Assembly (NCBI RefSeq): GCF_030272615.1
Contig: NC_081410.1
Span: forward strand, 573,387,241 to 573,451,240
Length of the DNA: 64,000 bases
Direction of reading: 5' to 3'
Source: Cryptomeria japonica
Lineage: Eukaryota > Streptophyta > Pinopsida > Cupressales > Cupressaceae
The translations under genes and the position numbers were made by a program. The notes below the pieces were generated by a model, which saw only the letters and a list, made by a program, of their open reading frames with translations, ran no database searches and was not told where the DNA came from. Positions 1 to 9,562 of the stretch are shown in pieces; position 1 is the stretch's first letter, and each line of letters opens with the position of its first letter.

Positions 1-218
1 GTTTTTTAATATCGGTCCGGTTTCAAACGCGACTGCCCGCGCACGCATGTATCAAGTCAAATAATGATTGTATTTTTATATGTCCCGAGTCCCGACTGCT
101 GCTCGCCTGTCAGATGGGAAAAAACATCGTACAATAAAAATCATTGCCACGTAATCAAGCATGCGGAGATTATACTTATTTTTCAAATGATTGCAGGGTT
201 AAAAATACCATTTTAAGG
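1..218. other. upstream region of the bHLH gene
   Basis: This stretch carries no reading frame that I can support. It has a more mixed base composition than the AT-rich repeats downstream and leads directly into a TATA-like box, so it is read as proximal promoter of the bHLH gene. I see no specific cis-element that I would defend. Confidence 0.4.
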
Positions 219-227
219 TATAATAAA
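219..227 (+). promoter_or_regulatory. TATA-like box of the bHLH gene
   Basis: The sequence TATAATAAA lies about 70 bp before the ATG at 290. That leaves a 5' leader of roughly 35-45 bases if transcription starts about 30 bp downstream of the box. The spacing is plausible for a plant gene with a short leader. No transcript evidence is available. Confidence 0.5.
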
Positions 228-289
228 GGCCGGCGTTAGCTTTGAGATTGTGTAGTGGCCTCTCTGTTTTGCACTGTGAGTGATTTCAA

Positions 290-1465
290 ATGGAGTGTTG
301 GCTTCACAACCAGAGGTCCATCAATGGTGAAAGAAACATTGAGATGGGCTCCTTTGCTGAGAGAGAGGCTGTGCTCAAGGCACAACTGCTCGGCAGCTTC
401 GAATGTTACCCGCATTTGGAGCAGCGATTTTGGCCATGCGACCAGCTGCTTCTAAACCATGAGGACCTTTATGGTGCTGGTCAGAACAGTACAGCGGTTT
501 CGAGCTGGGAACCGGATGGAGCTTTTAACCTTGGCACCAGCAATTTTAATGGAGAGGAGTCGCAGCAGTTAGGGTTTGAGTCCGGGAGCCTCCCGATTCA
601 AATGCAAGGGTTCAACAATTTTCCGTTCGTTTCTTCAGATGAAGATTATGGCTTTGCGCAGCTCAACTTCCCAGCCTGGCAGACTCAGCCAAGCGGTCAA
701 AGAACAGCTTCCGCCGAGCTGCCGAGGAACAGCTCCTTTTATACGCTGGAAGACGTGATGAAGAAGCTCCCCCGCGTTGATCCTCTGTTTATTCCTAGCC
801 CACCGATGAGCCTCAGTGTTCCTCCTTCCTCGCAGTTTTCTTCTGATACGAGCTTGTCTTCAAGCCAATCGTTTTCCGGTAGGGTTTCATGCCCGCCGCC
901 GCCGTTAAAGCCAAGCGAGGCGGAGACAAGGCATTTGAATCAGCTGATACCGTTGCAGACCTGCCGTAAGCCGCCGTATGCTTCCGTAGTGCCACAGAGC
1001 GTCGCGGCTCGTCAAAGGAGAAGCAAAATCCGTGAAAAGATGTGTTCTTTGGAGAAACTGATACCTCAGGGTTCGAAACTCGACACGGCCAGAATGCTGG
1101 ATGAGGCGATCAAGTATCTCAAATTCCTGCAAGCACAATTTGATGTTTTGGAATCCATGCCTCCCGTCGATTCCGAGCCACATCTGAAGTCAAACCCTAA
1201 GATTGCCGTTGATAATGTCAATATTTATCTGAAGGCAAATTTTAATGGCCGAAATGCTTTGGCGATGCAGAGATCAGGTTCTGCTTCTGCTTCACCAAAG
1301 AAGCTATCTACTGGCCAGATGCTTCACAGCTTACTGAGTTCGTCTAGAATTCAAAAGAAGCTCTTCAGCGCGGGAAAAGTCATCGTTACGGTGCAGCAGA
1401 AGGAAATGCTTGCATCTAAACGGCCTGATCTAGCAGGTGATTTTTCCAATTTTTTCTTCGACTAA
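290..1465 (+). CDS. atypical bHLH transcription factor, bHLH52/53-like
   Basis: An intact single-exon frame of 391 residues encodes a nuclear DNA-binding regulator. The bHLH domain spans about residues 235-288: basic region QSVAARQRRSKIREK, helix 1 with SLEKLIPQG, a loop with SKLDTARM, and helix 2 with LDEAIKYLKFLQAQ. Plant proteins with QSVAAR...KYVKFLQAQ belong to the bHLH52/53 group, related to HECATE factors. The usual E-box contact pattern H5-E9-R13 is here Gln236-Ala240-Arg244. His and Glu are both missing, so canonical E-box binding is doubtful and action through a dimer partner is likely (inference). The N-terminal 230 residues are Ser/Pro-rich and low in known motifs, and the tail after 290 is basic. 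The first ATG was chosen. A downstream ATG at residue 20 (MGSFAERE) is an alternative start. Base composition is richer in GC than the flanking repeats, as expected of a host gene. Confidence 0.9.
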   Translation: MECWLHNQRSINGERNIEMGSFAEREAVLKAQLLGSFECYPHLEQRFWPCDQLLLNHEDLYGAGQNSTAVSSWEPDGAFNLGTSNFNGEESQQLGFESGSLPIQMQGFNNFPFVSSDEDYGFAQLNFPAWQTQPSGQRTASAELPRNSSFYTLEDVMKKLPRVDPLFIPSPPMSLSVPPSSQFSSDTSLSSSQSFSGRVSCPPPPLKPSEAETRHLNQLIPLQTCRKPPYASVVPQSVAARQRRSKIREKMCSLEKLIPQGSKLDTARMLDEAIKYLKFLQAQFDVLESMPPVDSEPHLKSNPKIAVDNVNIYLKANFNGRNALAMQRSGSASASPKKLSTGQMLHSLLSSSRIQKKLFSAGKVIVTVQQKEMLASKRPDLAGDFSNFFFD

Positions 1466-1469
1466 TAAA
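1464..1469 (+). terminator. possible polyadenylation signal
   Basis: AATAAA overlaps the TAA stop of the bHLH gene. Plant near-upstream elements usually lie further 3', so it may or may not be the one used. Confidence 0.25.
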
Positions 1470-2018
1470 TATTTAAGCTTCTTATTTTTTTTGCATTGCT
1501 CCTCTGAAATTGGTCAGGAGCTTCATATTGTAATGTCGGCACTGTAACGCTTCTCGTACGTACCTAGAGGTGTGAAGTTTCGTCCGTCGCCTATTTTGAA
1601 AATTTGGCAGAACAAAATTTTGTTTTTGGAAAATGCTGCGCAAATTTTCCTGGATTAGAAATCTGCAACTGCAATAATCAGTTTGAATTAAATTGTCAAC
1701 GTATTCTATCGACGAATATTTAAAAAACATACTGTAGTTGTTTGGATATTTACTTTTCATGTCAATAATCTTTTTCAGATGTATAACAACGAAGACACCT
1801 CGGAAATGATGTGTAAGAATGAAGCCACCTTGGAAATTGACAATTGAAATACTTTTATTGAAGAGGCGAGATTCTTTTAAACTACAAATTTGTTACAGAG
1901 ATCATGCTCTATTCTGAATGCACTATCCTAGGGTTTGATTTGAGACATTATAAAAAAAGTCTTGGATAGGCAAGAATCCTCTTTTGGCCTTTTTCTCTAT
2001 TAGCATCAAGCTCTACAA
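1470..2018. other. 3' flank of the bHLH gene, no gene seen
   Basis: About 550 bp of AT-rich sequence without a supportable reading frame. It contains the presumed 3' untranslated region, then unassigned sequence up to the decayed frame that ends at 2019. Confidence 0.5.
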
Positions 2019-3430
2019 TCAGGGTTCTATGTTGGGATTTTTCAGTTTCTCCACCATCATCTTCATCACGGCCGCATAATTCTTGATGATCTTGTGACTT
2101 TGTTTCATTATTACATTCAATGACTCCCTAATTTTGCTAACTTCCCTCTCAATCTGCACGATTTTCTTCTCATTATCTTTTTTCATTTTATCATTAAGTT
2201 CCACTGTTCTTTGTAGACACTCTGCCATGGATAACTTTTCCTCCTCTGTCCAGATTGCCCCTACAGTCTTTTGGGGTTGTTCTTTATCAACCAATTGCTC
2301 TAGTTTACTAGCAGTTGCCCTGTTCTTTAGGTTAAGGTCTTTGATTTCATGAAAAGCTCATTAAAAAACCCTAAAAAGGTCCATTGCACTATTCCTTGCA
2401 ATAGCCAACACATTATTAGGAGATTCCTTGTCCAATTTAAAGTAATGTTCATCCCGTTTGAGGTCTTTTGGAAATATTGGGCTGTTCTATCTATTAGTAG
2501 CAGGGTGGGAGGAAGGGGAATCTTCAGGGGAACAAAACATATCTGAAGGGTCATCCAACAAATCCTCCAAATAATACACCAATTTTTTCTTCGCAAATGC
2601 TTTCATTTTCATTTTAGCCTTGGAGAAGGTTTTCACATAGGTTTCTAGTTTACCCAAAGACCTGCTCAAAGGGACTTTTGTAGGAGTCTTTTTAGGGGGA
2701 GGAGAAATTTCCTCTTCCCAGTCCAAATCCCCATTAGAGGTTCCCTCAGACACACTGGTTTCAGTGTCATCACCATCAGAGTATAGGGGCAGAATGGGAT
2801 TGGACGGAGCATGCAGACTAGCAAAGTGCTCATGAATGAGCTTGATAAGGCTAACATGCAAAACATGGGCACTCCTAGGACTTTTATGGTGTTCCAAAAT
2901 ATAGTGTTTAAGAGAACACAATAGATAATAAGGGAAAGAAACCATGACCTTGTACCTAAAGTGATTGATAAGGATGAAGTGATAGCCATACACCCTGGTA
3001 AATCTCCTGTCAATAGTTATATATTCAATCACCACCCTTAGAACCTCCCTCTAGAGGTTTTTAATGGTGTCTTCCTCAAAGTAACTATTTGAAACCTTTA
3101 CCAGTGCTTCCCTCTCCTCCTTTGATTTGGGGAAATTAACGACTGCTTCATTAGAAATATTCTTGTCATAGATGAATTTCATGCCTTCAGTAGAGAGGCC
3201 CATAACTTCTCCAATCAGACCCTCATTGATAATCACAGTTCTACTAGACAATATGATGCCTTCCTCCTTCAAATTTTTGATGAAATACCTCACAATATCG
3301 GGGTTAGCACGATGAAGCTTTTCCAGGAAAGGTTTCAACCCACCTTTGACAATCTGATTCCAAACTTTCTAATTCTTCTAGTGCTTTTCACAAATTTTTG
3401 GCTCCACCCTTTTCCTATTTCCTCCCATTT
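2019..3430 (-). pseudogene. decayed repeat-encoded protein of unknown class
   Basis: On the minus strand one frame can be followed from about 3338 down to 2019. It has in-frame stops at 3051-3053, near 2487 and in 2350-2370, and probably begins near 3428 (MGGNRKRVEPKIC). The C-terminal 90 residues are a Lys/Glu-rich probable coiled coil. The middle has a stretch around TRVYGYHFILINHFRY followed by an acidic linker and a Lys-rich segment. The layout recalls the uncharacterised plant transposon proteins common in conifer annotations, but I cannot name the family. No partner domain such as a reverse transcriptase or transposase is joined to it. It is taken as a dead repeat-derived frame rather than a host gene because of the stops and the LINE debris next door. 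Confidence 0.45.
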
Positions 3431-3661
3431 TTTCACAGATTTCTTTCTTCTCACTTGCAGAGCAGCTAATCTTGGCAGCAGATTTACAAGAAAGCCTAGG
3501 CACCCACAAAACATTCCATTTCACATAGATAAGGAGGTAATAATGGCACCGACAAAGTATTGAATGAAATAGTACCTTGCACTGATCGTCTTAATCATTT
3601 TTTGAAATGACAACACTTCCATGAATAACATGATATCTAATTAAGGATTTCACCCTCGCTT

Positions 3662-4641
3662 CTACATCCTTATAGGCTTGCCACGTCCCCTATCCAGAGA
3701 GCTTAATGGATTCGTTGGCAAAATAGTCAGCAACCACGTTTGCTTCCCTAAACACATGTGAGATTCCAACATTCTCAAAGTTGCCAATGAGGGATTTTTC
3801 TTTGTCAATCCAATTTTGATGGTCCATGAGGGGGACGAATTACCTAAAATGGATTCAATAATATTTTTCAAGTCCCCCTCAATCCATAGATTTTTAATAT
3901 CTAATTTGCTAGCAAGGTCAATGAGCTGGAAAGATCTTATGGCTTCGACTAAGTGATTGGACTGAGAGCCCAAGGGGAGTGCCACCACTGAAACAAATTT
4001 TCCATAGTGATCTCTTAACACCCCCCCACTCCCAGCTGGCCCTGGGTTACCCTTAGCTGCCCCATCAAAATTAACTTTTATCCATCCCCTAGGAGGTTGG
4101 GCCCAAGTAACTCCTTCATAATCCTTTTTCCCTTGTCTAATTGTCTTTGTAATATTCCCTTTGATATGCCAATCTCTCACCATCTTAAGATCATACTGGG
4201 AACAAACAACTATCTTTCTTTGACTCTCATTAGCAGGTATGTTATTCATATTTTCCATAATTAATCTAAAAATTCTTTCAAACACCACATTCTCCATATC
4301 CTCCTTGTTCCTAAAAAACTGTTATTTTGTTCTTTCCACAGTCCCCATACTATATGGGGGAGAGAAAGAGACCATAGTCCATGAATAATAGTATTAAGAG
4401 AGGGTGCATACCATTGAGCAAAAAATTCCTGCAATGAACTAGGGAAAACCTAAGAAATATCCCAGAGAAAGAAAAATCTTCCCCAAATTGCGTCCACAAT
4501 TGTACAATGGATAAAAAGGTGATTGGTTGTTTTCGCTACTTCCTTGCATAAGTAACATCTATTAGGAATTTGAAAGCCACGCTTACAAATATTGTCCACA
4601 GTGAGCACCTTATTTTGAAGCAAAATCCAAAAGATTTTCAC
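3662..4641 (-). pseudogene. LINE ORF2 C-terminal fragment: zinc-binding and RNase H domains
   Basis: At 4641-4450 the minus strand encodes a zinc-binding domain of the kind that follows plant non-LTR reverse transcriptases: CYLCKEVAKTTNHLFIHC, the CxxC...HxxxHC pattern, ending in DAIWGRFF. At 4297-3662 it encodes a type I RNase H like that of plant LINEs, with WIKVNFDGAAKGNPGPAGSG (first catalytic Asp in the FDGA motif) and then AIRSFQLIDLA and IEGDLKNIIE, which supply the later acidic positions. The order zinc domain then RNase H matches the end of LINE ORF2. The endonuclease and polymerase parts are absent. Frames change between the two blocks, so this is a dead 5'-truncated copy or a remnant. 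No poly-A tail is visible at its 3' side. Confidence 0.8.
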
Positions 4642-4745
4642 TTTATTGTTTATATAATATAATTTAATAATTATTAATACTTATTTTATTAAGATCAATT
4701 ATAATTAATTTCTACATAAATATAATTAAAATAATATATAATCTT
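4634..4745 (+). repeat. AT-rich direct repeat, copy 1
   Basis: About 110 bp beginning TTTTCACTTTATTG and ending near TATAATTAAAATAATAT recurs at 6424-6530 in the same orientation with roughly a quarter of positions changed. The two copies flank the LINE ORF1 remnant. They could be ends of an inserted element or simply two copies of one AT-rich repeat. Confidence 0.4.
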
Positions 4746-5364
4746 AAACTAATAATTAATAATTAAGTTTAAGATTAATTTTATTATTTAGATTTTTTTA
4801 TCGGTAAAATTTTTTTTATTAATGATTTGAGATTTTTAAACTAGCCTAAACTAGGTAGGGCTATAAATAGGGAGGCCCTCCCCCCAAAAAAACCCATTAA
4901 GAGGTAAAATATTTACATCTTGAGTCTTCTTTTTCTTTGGGTTTTGATTGAGGAGGTAAATTGATTAAACCCTCCATCTTTTCTCTTTTCTCATTTCTCT
5001 TTCTTCCCCTTCACTATATTCTAGCCCTCTCCCTTCTCTACTTCAACATGCTGCTCCTTTCCCCTTTACTCTCTCTTGCCCTCCTCTGATATCAAAACCC
5101 CATGTTCCTCCACAACTAAAACACTTGAGGAAAACTTATCTCCATATGCCATTATTCGATGACCAACCTATCTAGCATTTTTAATCATCATAGAGAAATG
5201 ATTAAATTTAACACTAATTATGTTATTTGAAACCACACCCTCTATGATAATTTCATTAGAGTAAATATCACTCCTTATCACCTCCTTTTGATTGACTTCA
5301 ATCTCCTTTTCCACCGAGTAATGATGAGGAGCAACCTCTTTTGACTAGGTAGCTTGCCTAACCA
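4746..5364. other. AT-rich then pyrimidine-rich stretch, no gene
   Basis: No frame is supportable. It contains CTATAAATAGG at about 4861-4871, a good TATA box in isolation, followed by a G/C palindromic run and a pyrimidine-rich tract. This could be the promoter end of an unrecognised repeat. Nothing downstream on that strand looks coding. Confidence 0.3.
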
Positions 5365-6300
5365 TTTTCTTGTTACCACATTTGGTCGCCAAATGCCCAG
5401 TTTGAAAGTATCTTCTACATCTAAAAGGGATACCTTCATAACCTATTTGCTGCACCTAATGCCCTTTAGCATATTTCAATGAAAATTCTTCCAGAAGGGC
5501 ATTTGACCTATCCATTTCAATAAGAATGTGTGCATATGTTGTATGAAAATAATCTAGAGAACCCTCTTCCACCCCTAGAAACCTTCACAAATTATTTCAT
5601 ATGGCTTTGAAACAACATTCAAACCAGTATTGTAATGGAAGTTTTGGTAATCTTACCCAAGTAGGAATATTGTGCATGACTTCAACAACAGCATGTTCTT
5701 ATCCTCTCAGCTCGAAATATGCTTGCACAAGATCTCGTTCCTATTCTGAATATTGTTGAAAACCACGAGAAAGATTCCTTAGGCTCTGGGATATATTTGC
5801 ACATCCCTAATTGAAATGGGGCCCTAGACCTCTATAATCTATTTGTGTAGTTCACCCATACTGGGCCAAAAACCTTGAAATCTACCTATCAAATCCATCT
5901 CTTCAAAATATTGCTCATTTTCTTTCACCTCATTTTCTATTTCAATAGGTAAATTCACCATAGGCCTAACCTCTAGTTCCCCTCAAACAAAGTGTAGCAC
6001 AAAGGGAAAAAACCCTCTATTTGAGTAAACCCCATCATTCAAATACCCCATAATCTCTTGATCCTCCTTAAACATCCTTGCTCCATGTCATTCCTTTCTC
6101 CCCTAGGTAGATTTGACCTCTCCTATCACAAGAAGGAGAAGTGACATTAAGATTTGTACTACCTCTGCATTTAACCATGCTAATGCTTGAAACTATTGTA
6201 TAAAACAATTTTAATGGAGGCCCGATTCCCATTGTTGATCCTTCCCACCATTGCAATGGAGGAAGCTCCTACCTACCATGGCCTAAAGAAATCCTAAAAC
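5365..6300 (-). pseudogene. LINE ORF1 remnant (DUF4283-type with CCHC knuckle)
   Basis: Conceptual reading of the minus strand gives IPTWVRLPKLPLQYW at about 5670-5624, a hallmark of the plant DUF4283 domain. A zinc knuckle of the form EGIPFRCRRYFQTGHLATKC follows at about 5445-5375. In the knuckle the second Cys of CX2C is replaced by Tyr. Stops and frame changes interrupt everything, and the part above about 6000 is recognisable only as likely N-terminal sequence. Such proteins are the RNA-binding ORF1 product of plant LINEs. It lies upstream of, and on the same strand as, the ORF2 fragment at 3662-4641, so both may come from one element with its middle deleted. Two separate elements are equally possible. 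Confidence 0.6.
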
Positions 6301-7414
6301 CTATGGACATCCGAAATGAAATCAGTTCTCAAATCCTTCACAAGAACTTTTAATTTTATTATTATAAATATAATTATATAGATTTTATTATTAAATTAAG
6401 ATTATATTCTTAACAAAAAATTACATTTTCACTATAATGTTTATATTATATTATAATTATTAATATTAGTTTATTGAAGTGAGAGTTATAGTTAATATTA
6501 CAAAAATATAATTAAAATAATATTTTTAAAATAACAATAATTTAAAATTATAATAGTAAAAAAATAAAACAAATATTTTATTACAATACTATAAAGACAA
6601 GTACTCACCACTATGTGGCATTTGTTTTATGCAAGAATTTTAGGTGGAATTATTAGAGTATTAAATACTCATTAGATTATTTTTACCACTTAAAAATTAT
6701 ATAATTGGTAAGGAGTGGGTATTATTTATTCATTTCATGAGTTATATGATTTAAATTGGTTACCTTATTTTCTTAGGATTTTCTTTCATTTACTCAAGTA
6801 GTATGTAAATTAGATTTCATCATAAAATAAATAAAGAGGGCCCACTTAATTTTATTTTTTATGATATTTAAATTGCATGCTAAAATAATTAGAAGTGTCC
6901 CCACTAATTTTTAATTATTATAATTTATTTTTAAGAAAATTAATTAAATTGATTCTACCTAATTTATTTTATTTTTTATTTATTAAAGTGATGTTATAAA
7001 TTATATTACATATATTTCCTTTTCAAATGGATTTCGCAAAGATAGGAAATAAATCTTATGACTTAGATAGTGTAATAGGAAAGATCATAAAGTCCTAATT
7101 ATTTAATCTAATTTTTATAAAGGTAAAACAAAGAGATGACACCAAAAACTAAAATAGTATTAGATTAGAATACAATAAATTTGCAAGTTCAATTATTTTT
7201 AACGTAGATAAGAGATTGTAACTTGTTATATCTTAGAAGCTTTGGTAGTCCAGCCATTTAAGTATCGAGTATCAACTTTGAAGACAAGACCACACATCAA
7301 TCATATAGAAACCTTAAGGATGATGTCCAAAATGATTTCCTTGAGAAGTATATTAAATTTTAAGATAAATTTACTTATCTAGGAAATGCAAACGTAGGAT
7401 ACTAACTAGCAGAA
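6301..7414. other. AT-rich intergenic sequence
   Basis: About 1.1 kb of very AT-rich sequence with no supportable gene or RNA. It contains the second copy of the 110-bp direct repeat (6424-6530) and ends at the start of the T3-H 5' LTR, with TAGAA (7415-7419) as the expected but unmatched 5-bp target duplication. Confidence 0.5.
6424..6530 (+). repeat. AT-rich direct repeat, copy 2
   Basis: Partner of the repeat at 4634-4745. Shared landmarks are TTTTCACT at the start and AAATATAATTAAAATAATAT at the end. Confidence 0.4.
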
Positions 7415-7419
7415 TAGAA

Positions 7420-7985
7420 TGTAATATCCACAACTAAAAAATCAAGACGCTTAGCAATAGTTTGGTTGTCCATTCCTTGGATTACCCAAGAAGAAGAGGA
7501 CACAGAGCATCATTACGTAAGATATGGAGTCCTTGGCTTGTTCTAGTTTATAGTTTTAAGTTGAGTGCACATCTTTTTATGCAACTGAAGTGAATTTAAG
7601 TTATTTTAAGTTGGGCACTTTTTAGGCAATTTTAAGTAATGTCTGGCCAAGGGACTTAAGTTGTCCCCTCTTTTATGTACTAAGTGGCTTAATTAAAACA
7701 TGTGACAAAAGCCAAGGTGGGAACCCATTTTCAAGAGTTCTTATTAGTGCACATTTTAGTTTTCTATTTTCGAGCCTTGGATTAAGAGGTGGATTATCAA
7801 GGGTGGAGATTGATTCATAATTTTAGAAGTTATAGTACACTCTAAAGGGTCATTTTGAGATCATGATGTGATGAATATTTTTGTTTAGTGTTGCATCTAG
7901 GCTTGAGGATTGAAACCCTTAAGTATTCCTAATTTCGGTGAGACACATGTTCTCTCCCTAGTTGAAAGAGTGTTTTAGTGGAAGA
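7420..7985 (+). repeat. T3-H 5' LTR, left part
   Basis: It begins TGTAATATCC. Its first 125 bp align with 48170-48291, the start of the 3' LTR, in the same orientation. It ends where Element A begins, and continues after Element A at 33326. The last four bases, AAGA (7982-7985), are the target duplication of Element A. Confidence 0.8.
7982..7985. other. Element A target duplication, left (AAGA)
   Basis: AAGA directly precedes the left TIR of Element A, and AAGA directly follows the right TIR at 33322-33325. Confidence 0.85.
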
Positions 7986-8008
7986 GGGTAAGTGCACCAA
8001 GATGGTGA
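7986..8008 (+). repeat. Element A left TIR
   Basis: 23 bases starting GGGTAAGTGCACCAAG are the exact reverse complement of 33299-33321. After a gap of some ten bases in the left copy, AGTGGCCAC also matches at both ends. Confidence 0.9.
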
Positions 8009-9070
8009 ACAAAAAGAGGGGTATAAGTGGCCACTTTTTTTTTTTCTTCTAAAAACTGGTAAACCTAAACCTCAAAGAGATATTTCAAGGTCATGCACTC
8101 AAAACTAGGAGTTGAAAAAATAATAAGAATTGTAGTACTATAAATCTAGTTTCTAAACTACTAATTTTTTAAAAAATTGGATAATATTAAGAGGGTCAAA
8201 CTTTTCACGCACAAAAAATTGTTCCTGATTTTTTTAGAAAAACATAACATAGTTGTTTTCGTGCGTTGCACAAAATTTATAGTTAGATTTATTATTTTGC
8301 AAAACCATTTGGTAAGATTATAGGTAAGAGTGAGATCTAGAAGTTGTGTATTTTTTTATAATTTTCTGATGAGTATTTTTTTTATGATTTTTTGAAGTGA
8401 CCGCATCTTGAAAATTTGGTACCTGTTCATGCACTGAGCATAACTTGAATCAAAATAATAAAAAATGCAAACAATTTTTTTTCAAAGTGTATAGAATCTA
8501 TTGTAGAACAATAATATGTAGTTTATTTTGAATTTGGTCAAGTATATCAAAAGTTATTAAAAAAATGGTAGACAAATGTCTGTGAGGACCATCAAGGCAC
8601 TGGTAAAGAAAATTAAAGTTTACTATGCTAATGTTTTCCAAAAATAGAAAAATTTATATTGTCCAAAAACTAAGAAGATATGTGAGATTGTGGTGGTAAT
8701 TTTAGAGATACCCACTTGATCATTTGTAAACCTGATGACGACGAAGCTGAGAAATCATGTTGGAGGATGAAAAAACATGTAAAGGGACAAAAATGGGGGG
8801 GAAAATGGGCTTGCAAGCCTTAGGGTCATTTCCCAACCCTCTTACCAAGCCAAAACCCACACAGGTTTTTTTTTTAAAAAAGTACTATTCGCATTTCTAT
8901 ATAACCCATACGGTTTATGTAGAACCAAAACCATTATTTTGTGTTTCATAAAACTTGAACGGGTTATGAAGATATAATAGTGTATGCTTGTAAACTTAGC
9001 ATTTACTACACATATGTATAGACATACATATATAATATGTGTTTATGTGTGTATATATTCATATCTATAG
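8009..9070. other. Element A left subterminal region
   Basis: About 1 kb of AT-rich sequence without a supportable gene. It holds an imperfect palindrome around 8900-8918 (ATAACCCATACGGTTTAT). The same motif recurs at 22351-22374, 22400-22424, 22453-22472, 33163-33186 and 33242-33255, always within the outer parts of Element A. Confidence 0.6.

Positions 9071-9128
<58 letters not shown>
9070..9128. repeat. (TA)n microsatellite
   Basis: An uninterrupted run of about 27 TA dinucleotides. The long reading frames predicted across it and the next tract are artefacts of low complexity. Confidence 0.95.
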
Positions 9129-9131
<3 letters not shown>

Positions 9132-9164
9132 TATATGGATATATGTATATATATTTGTATACAT

Positions 9165-9242
9165 GCATGTCTCTCTTCTTTTCCTCTCTCTCGTCTTCCT
9201 CCCCCCTCACACCTCTCTTTGTCAAGTCTCTCACCCTCTCCT

Positions 9243-9286
<44 letters not shown>

Positions 9287-9562
9287 TTATCCTATCCTAT
9301 TCTCACCCTCTCCCCCTTCTCTCTCTATCTCTCCCCTCCCTCTCACTTTCCCCCTTCTCTCTCTTTCTCTCCCCTCCCTCACACTCTCCCCACTCACACT
9401 CCCCCTCTCGTTATCTTATCCTACTCTCTCTCTCTCTCTCTCCCTCTCTCTCCCTCTCTTTACCATATTCTCCCCATCTCTACCCCCCTCTCCCTCTCTC
9501 CCAATATCCTATCCCTCTCACCCTCTCTATCCCTCCCCCTCTCCTTATCCTATTCTCTCCCT
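9165..9562. repeat. CT-rich microsatellite, first block
   Basis: A pyrimidine-only tract of (CT)n and CCCTCTCC motifs with a few TATCCTAT interruptions. It is one of three blocks (with 12009-12417 and 21401-22340) separated only by retrotransposon insertions with perfect target duplications, so originally it was a single tract of about 1.7 kb. Confidence 0.9.

Noticed and set aside
4861-4871. TATA box as promoter of a gene at 4.9-5.3 kb
   Set aside because: A good box, but no coding sequence or RNA gene follows on that strand.
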